Source of the DNA: Myxococcales bacterium
GTDB taxonomy: Bacteria; Myxococcota_A; Polyangia; Polyangiales; Ga0077539
Assembly: GCA_013298625.1 (NCBI GenBank)
Contig: JAAFIF010000028.1
Span: 1-64,000 of the forward strand
Direction: 5' to 3'
Length of the DNA stretch: 64,000 bases
Under the pieces are notes generated by a model that was not told where the DNA came from, searched no databases, and was given only the letters and a program-made list of their open reading frames with translations. The position numbers and the translations under genes were made by a program. Below are positions 1 through 8,422 of the stretch, piece by piece; position 1 is the first letter of the stretch; each line of letters begins with the position of its first letter.

Positions 1-385
1 GCGTCCGCCTGGCCTACGAGTGGCGCCCGGTTGAACGCGATGGCAGAGCGATTCCGCCAGCGCCACTCAGGCATGTCGTCGCCCCATCGCTGCGCACGCT
101 TCGACGCTGGTGACTGAGGTCCACCACGACTCCATTGGCTAGGGCAGGCGGACGCCTCGCCCGCTCCGCGACGCTTCGTCGCGCAAAGCCCGGGGGCTCG
201 TCTCCCGGGCGTGGGGCGAGCGTGGCTCCGGGCCCCTTCGCTGTTTCTCCACACAGGTCTTGGGCAACCATGAGCCCTTGGGCTCCTCGCCCCTTCACCT
301 GTGATTTTCCAGGCAGAATCTCGGCAACCATGAGGCCCAAGTGGCCGGGCATCCGAGCCCTTCGCGTCGAGTCCCCGCTCAGCGC
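1..385. other. Gene-free segment with modular repeat
   Basis: I see no convincing gene before the stop codon of the minus-strand gene at 386. Most of the segment is occupied by repeat modules also found at 12203-12731. The open frames crossing it have poor codon use and follow the repeat, so they are not called as genes. Confidence 0.6.
124..345 (-). repeat. Dispersed modular repeat, copy 1
   Basis: Read on the minus strand, this stretch contains the modules GGAAAATCACAGGTGAAG, CTCATGGTTGCC (twice), GTGGAGAAACAGCG, GGCCCGGAGCC, GCCCGGGAGACGAGCC and CTAGCCAATGG. All recur in the copies at 12203-12383 and 12551-12731, but here their order is rearranged and the CTCATGGTTGCC module is duplicated. 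The modules match closely while the spacers differ, which suggests a shuffled element family and not a simple duplication. No transposase or gene lies inside. Confidence 0.7.
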
Positions 386-1456
386 TCAGCGACGCTCGGG
401 ATGCTCGCGCTCGGGTTGATCGAACCACTCCCAGCCGAAGCGTCCGCGGTGCACGTTGATGCGCACAGGCGCGCCCGTCGCGAAGATCGCGGTCATCGTC
501 GTCGAGAGCACCAGCGTGACCGGCGCCCCGCCCTCGCGAACGGGCGCGAGCGTCACGTTGAGCGTTCGGTTGCGCCCCTGCGTGAGCCGCGATTCAGTCA
601 CCCGCGTGCGCGCCACGGTCGGCTGGGACGTGTCGAGCAACACGTTGAGCGCGGGCAGCGCGACGGGCCCGGTGATCGCACAACAAAACACCAGGATCGC
701 CAGGGGAAGAGCCAGCAAGTCCATCGAGTTCGTGCGACCGCGCGCCACCGCCACCAGCGCCGCCGAGATCGCCACGCCGAGCGCCATCCCGATGAAGAAC
801 CCGAGCATCGTCGGGGTGCTCGAGTCGACGAGCGCCGAATACTCACTACCCTGCACGATCGTGGTGACCGCGGCGACCGGCGCCACCAACGCGACCGCGC
901 CCACCGCGGACTTGTCGCGCGTCGCGGAGGTCTGCGCGTCGTGGGCCAGCATCGACGCGAGCTTCACGAGCGGCTCGAAGCGCGCGCGCAGCGAGGCCTC
1001 GCTGAGCTCTGCGTCGCGCTCGAAGCCCCACGAGGCGCTGACGAGCGACGGGCCGTCGTAGAGCGCGACGGTCACCCCAGCGCCCATGAGCGCGGTGATC
1101 GCGTCGCGCACGGGCGCATCGAGCGTGGCGCGCGCCAGCGCGGGATCGCAGTCGGTGTCGAGGTAGTACGCGTCGTCGAAGCGCTCGTCTCCGACGAGGA
1201 CGGGTCGGTTGATCCGCAGCGCGACGCCGAGCGAATCCGTCGCGGTCTTCTCGCGTACGCGCACGCACGCGAGGCCTTTGGGCCCTGCGCCGAACGCGCC
1301 GCGGGCGGTGACGTCGGCGTGGATGCGCGCGGTGCGCCCCGCAGCGAAGCGCACGAGCAGCGGGCGACCGTCGATCGAGAGCGACCACTCGTCGCCCTTG
1401 CTCTCGGCGCCGAGGGCCTTCATGGACTCGAGAAAGACCTGGTACGACTCGATCAT
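386..1456 (-). CDS. Membrane protein of unknown function
   Basis: A 356-residue protein I do not recognise. The first roughly 180 residues look like a soluble alpha/beta domain. Three hydrophobic segments follow at about 183-201, 216-238 and 246-268, and a soluble tail of about 85 residues ends in a charged stretch (QPEREHPERR). This suggests an inner-membrane protein with a cytoplasmic N-terminal domain. The ATG at 1456 gives the longest version without entering the neighbouring gene; an ATG 11 codons in is an alternative. It is transcribed in the same direction as, and 37 bp downstream of, the GMC oxidoreductase at 1494-3182, so the two may share a transcript. Codon use is normal for the window. 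No enzymatic motif is visible. Confidence 0.75.
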   Translation of the reverse strand: MIESYQVFLESMKALGAESKGDEWSLSIDGRPLLVRFAAGRTARIHADVTARGAFGAGPKGLACVRVREKTATDSLGVALRINRPVLVGDERFDDAYYLDTDCDPALARATLDAPVRDAITALMGAGVTVALYDGPSLVSASWGFERDAELSEASLRARFEPLVKLASMLAHDAQTSATRDKSAVGAVALVAPVAAVTTIVQGSEYSALVDSSTPTMLGFFIGMALGVAISAALVAVARGRTNSMDLLALPLAILVFCCAITGPVALPALNVLLDTSQPTVARTRVTESRLTQGRNRTLNVTLAPVREGGAPVTLVLSTTMTAIFATGAPVRINVHRGRFGWEWFDQPEREHPERR

Positions 1457-1493
1457 CGAAGCGGCTCAGGGTGCGCGCATCGTCCGAGATTCG

Positions 1494-3182
1494 TCAGGTA
1501 AAATCGTCGCGGATGATGCGCTCGATGTTGCGCTCTGCGAGGGCGGTGATGGTGAGCGCGGGGTTGACGCCTCCGGCGCTGCGGGGCAGCAGCGAGCCGT
1601 CGATCGCGTAGAGCTTGGGGTAGTTGTTGAGGCGGCCGAAGCTGTCCGTCGCGTCGCCGAGCACGCAGCCGCCGAGCGGGTGGTACGTGAAGTTGCTGAG
1701 GACGCCGTTGACGGTGACGTTGACGGTGGGCTGCGTTCCGTTGAGCGTCCCGCCGTTGCCCATGTTGAGGCGCTCGGCGAGGTTTTGCATGGCGCGCACA
1801 GAGATGTCGCCGGTGCCCATGGGCCAGTCGATGATGGTCTTGTCCTGCGCTTCGTCGTAGCGCATCGAGCCCGTCCCCACGTCGAGGGTCATGCCGAGGT
1901 GCAGCAAGCAGTTGCACTCGACGCCCGCGGGAAACTGCGCGTGCTCGACGAGCGCCGGGCTGATCGGGTTGGAGAAATCCGCGATGGCCTGGCCGCCGAA
2001 GCTCGCCTGGTTGGGCCCCGTGTTGGCGCCGACCATCCAGCGCATGAACATCGCGTTGCCGTTGTTGCCGAAGTTCTGCCCGACGCGCGCGTCGAGGTTG
2101 CGCAGCCCGCCGCGGTGCTTGGACTTGAGCAACAAGTGAGTCGTGCCGTAGGTGCCCGCGGCGAGAAACAGGTACTCGCAGTGGTAGACCTTGCGCTCGA
2201 GGGGGTTGCCCGCGGTGTCGATGCGCTCGACGGTCACCGCATAGCCGCTGCCGCCGGGCTGCTGCGCGATCTCTTTGACGACGTGCTGCGGCTCGATGCG
2301 GCACATGCCCGTGGCCTCTGCGTCGGCGAGGTACGTGCGGTCGAGCGAGAGCTTGCAGCCGTTGTTGTTGCCGTAGATCACTTCACCCGTGAGCGCGGAC
2401 GGTGGAATCGTCCCGGCCATTTCGCGGCGGATCACGTCCCAGTCGACCGAGAGATCGACCTGGGTCCACTCGATTCCGGCGCGCATCGCTTGCTCGCGCC
2501 ACACGCGCTCGGAGTTGAACGACGGGTGCGCGAGCACGTCCGCGGGGATCGTCGAGGCGCGCAGCTTCTGCCTCGCGCGGGGATAAAACGTGTCGCGAAA
2601 CTCGCCGTAGTCGAGGCGCGTGCCGAACGCGCGGGTGAACGCGCTCTCGCGAGGGGTCACCACGAAGCCGCCGTACACGACGGAGCCTCCGCCCACGGCC
2701 GCGCCCGCGTACGCGTTGATCCCGTTGCCCGAGATGCGCTCGAGCACGCCGATGAACTTTCGAAAGCGAAACACCGGGCCGAACGGCAGCTGCGACTCGG
2801 TGTGCAGCCACGTCGAGCGATGGTCCGGCAAGAGCAGCGACGCGAAGGTGTTGTACTGCGTCGTGATGGGCCAGCGCTTTCCGCGCTCGAGGATGACCGA
2901 GGCGATCCCGCGCTCGGCGAGGCGCAGGGCGGTCACGGCGCCGCCGAAGCCGCTGCCGACGATGAGCACGCGCGTGGTGACGATCCCGCCGTCGATGACC
3001 GCGGCGTCGGGCTGCGAGGCGACGTCGTCGACGCTCGCGTCCATCTCTGCGCTCATCGCGTCCGCGGCAGAGTCCGCGCCGCTGTCTGCCGACGGTCGCG
3101 CAGGAGGGCTGCAGCGCGCGGCCATGGCGCCTACGCCGACGGTCGCGGAGTAACGAAGAAGTGAGCGGCGGTTGAGCTTCAT
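1494..3182 (-). CDS. Tat-exported GMC oxidoreductase, cholesterol oxidase-like
   Basis: FAD-dependent GMC-family alcohol oxidase of 562 residues. The Rossmann motif GSGFGG is at 76-81 with the ribose-binding acid at E99. The C-terminus carries the HPLGGC block and a GGVNPALTITALAER block, both typical of cholesterol-oxidase and related flavoenzymes. The N-terminus begins with NRRSLLRYSA, a twin-arginine signal, followed by a D/S-rich linker (about 30-60), so I place the start at ATG 3182; upstream in-frame starts would bury the signal. The substrate is likely a hydrophobic secondary alcohol such as a sterol, but this is inferred from the family. The gene is divergent from the lipoprotein at 3371, and the space between them holds an operator-like inverted repeat. 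Confidence 0.88.
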   Translation of the reverse strand: MKLNRRSLLRYSATVGVGAMAARCSPPARPSADSGADSAADAMSAEMDASVDDVASQPDAAVIDGGIVTTRVLIVGSGFGGAVTALRLAERGIASVILERGKRWPITTQYNTFASLLLPDHRSTWLHTESQLPFGPVFRFRKFIGVLERISGNGINAYAGAAVGGGSVVYGGFVVTPRESAFTRAFGTRLDYGEFRDTFYPRARQKLRASTIPADVLAHPSFNSERVWREQAMRAGIEWTQVDLSVDWDVIRREMAGTIPPSALTGEVIYGNNNGCKLSLDRTYLADAEATGMCRIEPQHVVKEIAQQPGGSGYAVTVERIDTAGNPLERKVYHCEYLFLAAGTYGTTHLLLKSKHRGGLRNLDARVGQNFGNNGNAMFMRWMVGANTGPNQASFGGQAIADFSNPISPALVEHAQFPAGVECNCLLHLGMTLDVGTGSMRYDEAQDKTIIDWPMGTGDISVRAMQNLAERLNMGNGGTLNGTQPTVNVTVNGVLSNFTYHPLGGCVLGDATDSFGRLNNYPKLYAIDGSLLPRSAGGVNPALTITALAERNIERIIRDDFT

Positions 3183-3259
3183 GCGAGGCCGCGAATGTAC
3201 CGCGCAGAGAATCGTGACTGAGTCGTCGCGACATGCGTTTGTCGGACAATTTGCAGTGA

Positions 3260-3299
3260 ATGACGAACGTCGATGGCGAGTGTCACTGGCGTTCGTCAT
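3260..3299. promoter_or_regulatory. Operator-like inverted repeat between divergent genes
   Basis: Perfect 10-bp arms, ATGACGAACG at 3260-3269 and CGTTCGTCAT at 3290-3299, are separated by 20 bp and lie between the divergent starts at 3182 and 3371. The arm spacing (30 bp centre to centre, about three helical turns) would suit a dimeric regulator. Further ACGTTCGCG half-motifs follow at about 3302-3350. No neighbouring regulator is an obvious candidate. Confidence 0.35.
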
Positions 3300-3370
3300 C
3301 ACGTTCGCGCGCGTCGTAGCGCGAGGTGGCTCTGTTACGTTCGCGGGTAGCAGAGACGAGAGAGCCAACG

Positions 3371-4099
3371 ATGAACACTGCGCGACGATGGGTTGCCTTC
3401 GGCGCGCTCGCGGCGACGATCGCTGCGAGCGGGTGCGGAACGAACGTAGCGACGACGTTTCCCTCGGGCCTCGAGCCCTGGGAAGAGATGAACCGCGCGA
3501 CGCCGCCGACGTCGATGACGGGCGAGCGGTTTCCCGAGACGCTGAGCGTGGCGCGTCGGCAGTGGACGATCCCTGGCACCACTACACGCATCCCGTCCGT
3601 GCACGCGAGGGCGTTTATTCAGCAGCCGATCGCGACGGTGTTCGCCGCGGCGCGCGACCCTCAGACGGGCCGCGACCCGACCGCGAGCCACGGCTTCTCT
3701 GTGGTCGCGTGGCAGACCGACCCGATGTACGCGTTTACGTATCGCACCCACGTGATCGTCAACGCCGTGATCACCCTCATGTGGAACGTCGACTGGCGCC
3801 ACGGCGTCGTCGACGGCACCGCGGCCGCCCCGCGCGTGACCGCCTCGCGCTGGCAAAAGACCATGGGCTCGAGCGAGATCGAGATCATCGAAGGCTCGCT
3901 GGTCCTTCGCGCGGTCGACGGCGAGCCCAACGTCACCGAAGTGCTCTACCAGTATCACTTGAAGGCCCCGTTCTCGTCGCACGCGACCATCGAGGACTAC
4001 CTCGCGGTGATCTTCGGGCGCCTGAAAGACCGCGCGCACGGCCGCGCCCTGATGCCCAACGACTGCACCGACTGCCCTCCCCCGCCGGCGGGTTATTGA
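3371..4099 (+). CDS. Lipoprotein with possible SRPBCC/START-like domain
   Basis: Predicted lipoprotein of 242 residues. The ATG at 3371 gives a short basic n-region, a hydrophobic core and a lipobox-like AASGC. Residues from about 75 onward resemble the SRPBCC (START/polyketide cyclase) helix-grip fold, which binds hydrophobic ligands: a strand, a helix with the pattern PIATVFAAARDP, then alternating strands and a long C-terminal helix. That assignment comes from the sequence pattern only. A CTDC pair near the end is unusual. It faces away from the GMC oxidase at 1494-3182, and the Tat protein at 4184 follows 84 bp later. A role in holding a lipid or sterol for the oxidase would fit but is inference. 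Confidence 0.7.
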   Translation: MNTARRWVAFGALAATIAASGCGTNVATTFPSGLEPWEEMNRATPPTSMTGERFPETLSVARRQWTIPGTTTRIPSVHARAFIQQPIATVFAAARDPQTGRDPTASHGFSVVAWQTDPMYAFTYRTHVIVNAVITLMWNVDWRHGVVDGTAAAPRVTASRWQKTMGSSEIEIIEGSLVLRAVDGEPNVTEVLYQYHLKAPFSSHATIEDYLAVIFGRLKDRAHGRALMPNDCTDCPPPPAGY

Positions 4100-4183
4100 A
4101 GGGCTAGCGCCTCGGCGACGGCCCCGTAGAATGAAAGCTCACGGGCGACGTCTCTGCACGAACTGCAAAGGGCACACGGATCC

Positions 4184-4720
4184 ATGACGACCCTGACTCG
4201 ACGCTCTGCACTCGCGCTTCCGGCGGCCCTCGGCGGGCTCGCGCTGCCACGAATCTCCGCGGCTGAGCCGCGGGTGGGCGCTGCGTTTCCCAGCTTTTCT
4301 GCGCACGACTTGAATGGTGGTGCGCACTCGCACAGAGAGCTCACCGGCCGACGCAGGTTCGTCGCGGCCATCACTGGGATGGACGCGTCCGAGCCCATGC
4401 GCGCGTGGCTCGACCAGGCCGAGTCGCGCCTCGGTCGCTCGCGCGGCAACGTGCACGCGCTGGTCGCGCTCGAGCTGTCGTTTATCGCCTTCGACGGGAT
4501 CGTGCGCAGCCAGGCGCGCTCGCACACGCCCAGCCACCGATGGCCCTTCGTGTGGATGGAGCGCGACGGCAGCCTCACGCGGCAGCTCGGTCTGCCCAAC
4601 GGCCACGCGCAGCCGTGGGCGTACATCCTCGAGCCCAACGGCACGGTGAGCCGCTGGATTCACGGGCCGGTGAGCCACCCCGACGCCCCCGCGTTTTGGA
4701 CAGCGCTGATGGCTCCGTAG
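4184..4720 (+). CDS. Tat-exported thioredoxin-fold protein without CxxC
   Basis: A 178-residue protein starting with TRRSALALPAALGGLALP, a twin-arginine signal with a cleavage region at about ISAAEP (residues 26-30). The mature part (GAAFPSFSAHDLNG and following) matches the opening of peroxiredoxin/thioredoxin-like domains such as YtfJ, and WPFVWMERDGSL resembles the central strand pair. The usual CxxC or peroxidatic Cys is absent, so redox catalysis of the standard type is unlikely. It lies 84 bp after the lipoprotein at 3371-4099 in the same direction and converges on aldB. An alternative reading is a redox-inactive periplasmic binding or chaperone protein. Confidence 0.75.
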   Translation: MTTLTRRSALALPAALGGLALPRISAAEPRVGAAFPSFSAHDLNGGAHSHRELTGRRRFVAAITGMDASEPMRAWLDQAESRLGRSRGNVHALVALELSFIAFDGIVRSQARSHTPSHRWPFVWMERDGSLTRQLGLPNGHAQPWAYILEPNGTVSRWIHGPVSHPDAPAFWTALMAP

Positions 4721-4748
4721 CGCGAGCCGTCAACGGTTCAACGCCGTT

Positions 4749-6269
4749 TCAGAAGAAGCCCATGGGCTTGGGGTCGTAGCTGACCAGCACGTTCTTGGTC
4801 TGCTGGTAGTGCGCGAGCATCATCTTGTGCGTCTCGCGGCCGATGCCCGACTGCTTGTACCCGCCGAACGCCGCGTGCGCGGGGTACAGGTGATAGCAGT
4901 TGGTCCACACGCGGCCCGCTTGCAGCGAGCGCGCGGCGTTGTACGCGGTGTGCGTGTTGCGGGTCCACACGCCAGCGCCGAGGCCGTACGCCGAGTCGTT
5001 GGCGATCTCGATGGCGCTGTCGTAGTCGTCGAAGGACGCGACGGACACGACCGGCCCGAAGATCTCTTCTTGAAAGATCCGCTGCTTGTTGTGGCCTTCG
5101 AACACCGTGGGCATCACGTAGTAGCCGCCGTCGAGCTCGCCGCCGAGCTGCGCGCGCTCGCCGCCGTGGCGAAGCTTCGCGCCTTCGGCCTTGCCGATCT
5201 CGATGTAGCCGAGGATCTTCTCGAGCTGCTCTTTCGAGGCCTGCGCGCCGACGCGCGTGTCGGTGTCGAGGGGATTTCCTGGCGTGGTGTCGCCGAGGCG
5301 CTTGACCGCGAGCGAGAGAAACTCGTCGTAGATCGAGCGCTGAATGAGCGCGCGCGAGGGGCACGTGCACACCTCGCCCTGGTTGAGGGCGAACATCGCG
5401 AAGCCTTCGAGGGCCTTCTGGCGAAAGTCATCGTCCTTGGCGAGGACGTCTTCGAAGAAGAGGTTCGGAGACTTTCCGCCGAGCTCGAGGGTCACCGGAA
5501 TGATGTTCTCTGCGGCGTACTGCATGATGAGCCGCCCGGTGCCCGTCTCGCCGGTGAACGCCACCTTGGCGATGCGCTTGTTGAGCGCGAGGGGCTTGCC
5601 CGCTTCGACGCCGAACCCGTTGACGATGTTGACCACGCCGGGCGGGACGACCTTCGAGACGAGCTCGGCCCAGAGCATGATCGTCGCGGGCGTCTGCTCG
5701 GCGGGCTTGAGCACCACGCAGTTGCCCGCCGCCAGCGCGGGGGCCAACTTCCACGCGGCCATGAGCAAGGGAAAGTTCCACGGGATGATCTGTCCCACCA
5801 CGCCGAGCGGCTCTTTGAAGTGGTAGGCCACGGTCATCGGGTCGAGCTCGGCGAGCGAGCCCTCCTCCGCGCGCAAGCACCCGGCGAAGTACCGAAAGTG
5901 ATCGATCGCGAGCGGGACGTCCGCGGCCAGCGTCTCGCGAATGGGCTTTCCGTTGTCCCACGTCTCCGAGAGCGCGAGCAGCTCGAGGTTGGCCTCCATC
6001 ACGTCGGCGATCTTGTTGAGCACCTTGGCGCGGTCGGTCGGCGAGGTCTTCGCCCAGCGGTTCTTCGCGGCGTGCGCAGCGTCGAGCGCCTTCTCGATGT
6101 CCTCGGCCGTCGAGCGCGCCACCTCGCAGAACGCCCGCCCCGTCACGGGCGTGATGTTCTCGAAGTACTGGCCCTTCGCGGGCTGCACGAACTCGCCGCC
6201 GATGAAATTGTCGTAGCGCGAGCGAAAGTTCAGGCGAGCTCCGGTCGTGTTCGGTTGTTCGTAGCGCAT
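4749..6269 (-). CDS. aldB: NAD(P)-dependent aldehyde dehydrogenase, AldB type
   Basis: A 506-residue aldehyde dehydrogenase that oxidises aldehydes, probably acetaldehyde or other short-chain aldehydes, to acids. It follows the E. coli AldB/ExaC pattern nearly end to end: [10 protein letters not shown] near the N-terminus, PWNFPLLMA at about 163-171, catalytic base E262 in LELGGKSPN, catalytic C301 in GEVCTCPSR, and the C-terminal [15 protein letters not shown] block. The start at ATG 6269 matches the family N-terminus and has AAGGGG about 8 nt upstream. It is divergent from an AcoR-type sigma-54 activator, the standard arrangement for acetoin/ethanol/aldehyde oxidation genes in other proteobacteria, so activator-dependent transcription is likely. 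Confidence 0.95.
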   Translation of the reverse strand: MRYEQPNTTGARLNFRSRYDNFIGGEFVQPAKGQYFENITPVTGRAFCEVARSTAEDIEKALDAAHAAKNRWAKTSPTDRAKVLNKIADVMEANLELLALSETWDNGKPIRETLAADVPLAIDHFRYFAGCLRAEEGSLAELDPMTVAYHFKEPLGVVGQIIPWNFPLLMAAWKLAPALAAGNCVVLKPAEQTPATIMLWAELVSKVVPPGVVNIVNGFGVEAGKPLALNKRIAKVAFTGETGTGRLIMQYAAENIIPVTLELGGKSPNLFFEDVLAKDDDFRQKALEGFAMFALNQGEVCTCPSRALIQRSIYDEFLSLAVKRLGDTTPGNPLDTDTRVGAQASKEQLEKILGYIEIGKAEGAKLRHGGERAQLGGELDGGYYVMPTVFEGHNKQRIFQEEIFGPVVSVASFDDYDSAIEIANDSAYGLGAGVWTRNTHTAYNAARSLQAGRVWTNCYHLYPAHAAFGGYKQSGIGRETHKMMLAHYQQTKNVLVSYDPKPMGFF

Positions 6270-6298
6270 CGTAGACCCCTTCGATTCGTGGCGGCCGA

Positions 6299-6316
6299 GT
6301 TGAATTGTGGTGCCGA
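6299..6316 (-). promoter_or_regulatory. Possible degenerate sigma-54 promoter of aldB
   Basis: On the minus strand this reads CGGCACCACAATTCAAC. The CGGCAC part fits a -24 box, but the -12 box (TTCAA) lacks the essential GC. It lies about 30 bp upstream of the aldB start and faces the right way for control by the neighbouring activator. Weak match, reported only because of the context. Confidence 0.22.
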
Positions 6317-6484
6317 GAGTCACCGCTGGCTCTCTGTGCGGACGAGGCTTGTGCAGCGACCGCGCCAAGGGCTTTCTTCAACGCTCTCGCGGGCGACGCG
6401 CCGCGGCATGGAGCGTTTCGCTACACTCCACTGTCGCGAGGCGAAACACAGGCGATCCGTTGTCTTCTCGACGCGCCGAGTGTC

Positions 6485-8416
6485 ATGCTCGAGGCCATGG
6501 AAGCGCTGCTGCTCGACGACGTGTCCGAGTCGCTGTGGAGCGAGTTTCACCGCGACGACCGCGGCGCTCCATCGAGCGCCCTCGCCCTCCCGCACCTCTC
6601 GCGCTGGGCCCGCGCGAAGAAGCTCGGCGCCCCGCTCGACGGCGGCCGCGACGATCACCTCATCGAGCGAGGCTCGGGCTTGCAGTCGCGCCTCGAGCGC
6701 GTCGAGCCGCTGCTCATCGACGCCCGCGCCGTCCTCGACGACGCCGCGGCGGTCATCGCAGAGCGCGATTTCGTCCTGCTCGTCACCGACGACGAAGGCG
6801 TGATCGTTCGCCGCGCCGGGGGCGGCGGGTTCGCTGACGAGTCCAAGCGCGTGCGGCTGATCGAAGGCGCGCACTGGAGCGAGCGAGCCCGCGGCACCAA
6901 CGCCATCGGGACCGCCCTCTCCGAAGGGCGCCCCACGGTCGTGCGCGGCCACGCCCACTCGGGCCAGCGGTTTCATCAGCTCGTGTGCAGCGCGGCCCCG
7001 GTGCGCAGCGCCGACGGCGCCGTGCTCGCGGTGATCGACGCGACCTCGGGCATGGGCCGCCACGACGCGGACGTGGGCTTCATCGTGCGGGCCACGGCGC
7101 GCGCGCTCGAAGAGGTCCTTCGTCTTCGCGCCTACGCGTCGGCGGGCGCAGCCGTCGCGCGCACGCTCGCGCGGTCGATCGAGCGCATGAGCTGCCCTGC
7201 GATCGTCGTCGAGTCCAACGCGACGATCCGCAAGGCCAACGACGCAGCGCGCGCGGTCCTGCGGCTGAGCGAAGGGCAGTCGGTGACGACGGCGCTCGGG
7301 CTACGTTGGGAGGACCTGCGCGACGACGCCCTGCGCTCGACGCCGCGCGCCATCGAAATCAATCAACAGCAGTTCGTGCTGAAGACCGAGGCGATCTTGG
7401 GGCGCGACGGCGCGGTGCTCGCGGTGCTCGCGGTGATCGAGCGCGCGCAGCGACCGAGCGTCGCGTCCGCGAAGAGCGCGAGCAAAGGGCCCGACGCGTT
7501 TGGGGCGATCTTCGCGGAGGACGAGGCGATGAGCGCGTCGATCGCGAGGGCGCGGCGCTTCGCGACGACGGACGTCCCGATCGTGCTGCTCGGCGAGACG
7601 GGCTCGGGCAAAGAGCTGATGGCGCGGGCGATCCACGACGGGAGCAAGCGCGCGGCGGCGCCGTTCATCGCGTTGAATTGTGGTGCGGTGGCCCCGCAGC
7701 TGCTCGAGGCCGAGCTGTTCGGCGCGGCGCCGCACGCGTTTACCGGCGCGGATCCGCGCGGACGAACCGGTCTCTTCGAGGCCGCCCACGGCGGAACGCT
7801 CTTTCTCGACGAGGTGGCAGAGATGCCCGTCGCGATGCAGGCCGCGCTCTTGCGCGTGCTCGAGAGCGGAGAGCTGCGGCGCGTGGGCGAGGCGCGCTCG
7901 CGCTCGGTGGACGTTCGACTGGTGTGCGCGACGTGCAGAGACCTCGAGCAGCTCGTGCGCGAGGGGACGTTTCGCAGCGATTTGTTCTACCGCTTGAAGG
8001 GCGTCTCGCTCACGTTGCCCGCGCTGCGCGCGCGGACGGACCGGGTCGAGCTCGCGCGGCACCTCTTGGCGCGCAAGGGATCGACCGCGACGCTCTCGGC
8101 GAGCGCAGAGCACTCGATCCGCACGCACCGTTGGCCGGGCAACATCCGCGAGCTGCGCAGCGCCCTCGACGTCGCGATCGCCCTGTGCGACGGCGACGAG
8201 CTCACCGCCGAGCACCTGCCGCTGACCGTCGATGCGCAGCCCGACGCGGGCGCCGAGCGGCCCGTGATGCTCACCGAGGTCGAGGGCTCGGTCGTTCGAC
8301 GGGTGCTCAGCGAAGTGGCCGGCAACGTGAGCGCGGCGGCCAAGCGGCTCGGCGTCGCGCGCAGCACGCTCTACCGCATGATGCGCAAGCACGGGCTGAG
8401 CGTCGAGCCCGAGTGA
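6485..8416 (+). CDS. AcoR-type sigma-54 activator (GAF, AAA+, Fis HTH)
   Basis: Transcriptional activator of sigma-54 RNA polymerase, 643 residues from ATG 6485. A GAF-type sensor region (about 80-210) contains RGTNAIGTAL (about 136-145), the hallmark of AcoR regulators of acetoin and alcohol metabolism. The AAA+ domain has Walker A GETGSGKE (370-377) and Walker B GGTLFLDE (436-443). A C-terminal Fis-type helix-turn-helix ends in VARSTLYRMMRKHGL. The sigma-54 contact loop reads HAFTGA instead of GAFTGA (417-422); the key Thr is kept. It is divergent from aldB, its probable target. ATG 6497 is another possible start. Open frame upstream of 6485 lacks similarity to the family. Confidence 0.9.
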   Translation: MLEAMEALLLDDVSESLWSEFHRDDRGAPSSALALPHLSRWARAKKLGAPLDGGRDDHLIERGSGLQSRLERVEPLLIDARAVLDDAAAVIAERDFVLLVTDDEGVIVRRAGGGGFADESKRVRLIEGAHWSERARGTNAIGTALSEGRPTVVRGHAHSGQRFHQLVCSAAPVRSADGAVLAVIDATSGMGRHDADVGFIVRATARALEEVLRLRAYASAGAAVARTLARSIERMSCPAIVVESNATIRKANDAARAVLRLSEGQSVTTALGLRWEDLRDDALRSTPRAIEINQQQFVLKTEAILGRDGAVLAVLAVIERAQRPSVASAKSASKGPDAFGAIFAEDEAMSASIARARRFATTDVPIVLLGETGSGKELMARAIHDGSKRAAAPFIALNCGAVAPQLLEAELFGAAPHAFTGADPRGRTGLFEAAHGGTLFLDEVAEMPVAMQAALLRVLESGELRRVGEARSRSVDVRLVCATCRDLEQLVREGTFRSDLFYRLKGVSLTLPALRARTDRVELARHLLARKGSTATLSASAEHSIRTHRWPGNIRELRSALDVAIALCDGDELTAEHLPLTVDAQPDAGAERPVMLTEVEGSVVRRVLSEVAGNVSAAAKRLGVARSTLYRMMRKHGLSVEPE

Positions 8417-8422
8417 GCGCGC

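Noticed and set aside
135-419. Short plus-strand open frame in the first repeat
   Set aside because: It follows the repeat, changes character outside it and runs into the antisense of the gene at 386.
4732-4748. Hairpin AACGG-N7-CCGTT between the Tat protein gene and aldB as a terminator
   Set aside because: The stem is only 5 bp and there is no U-tract; too weak to call.
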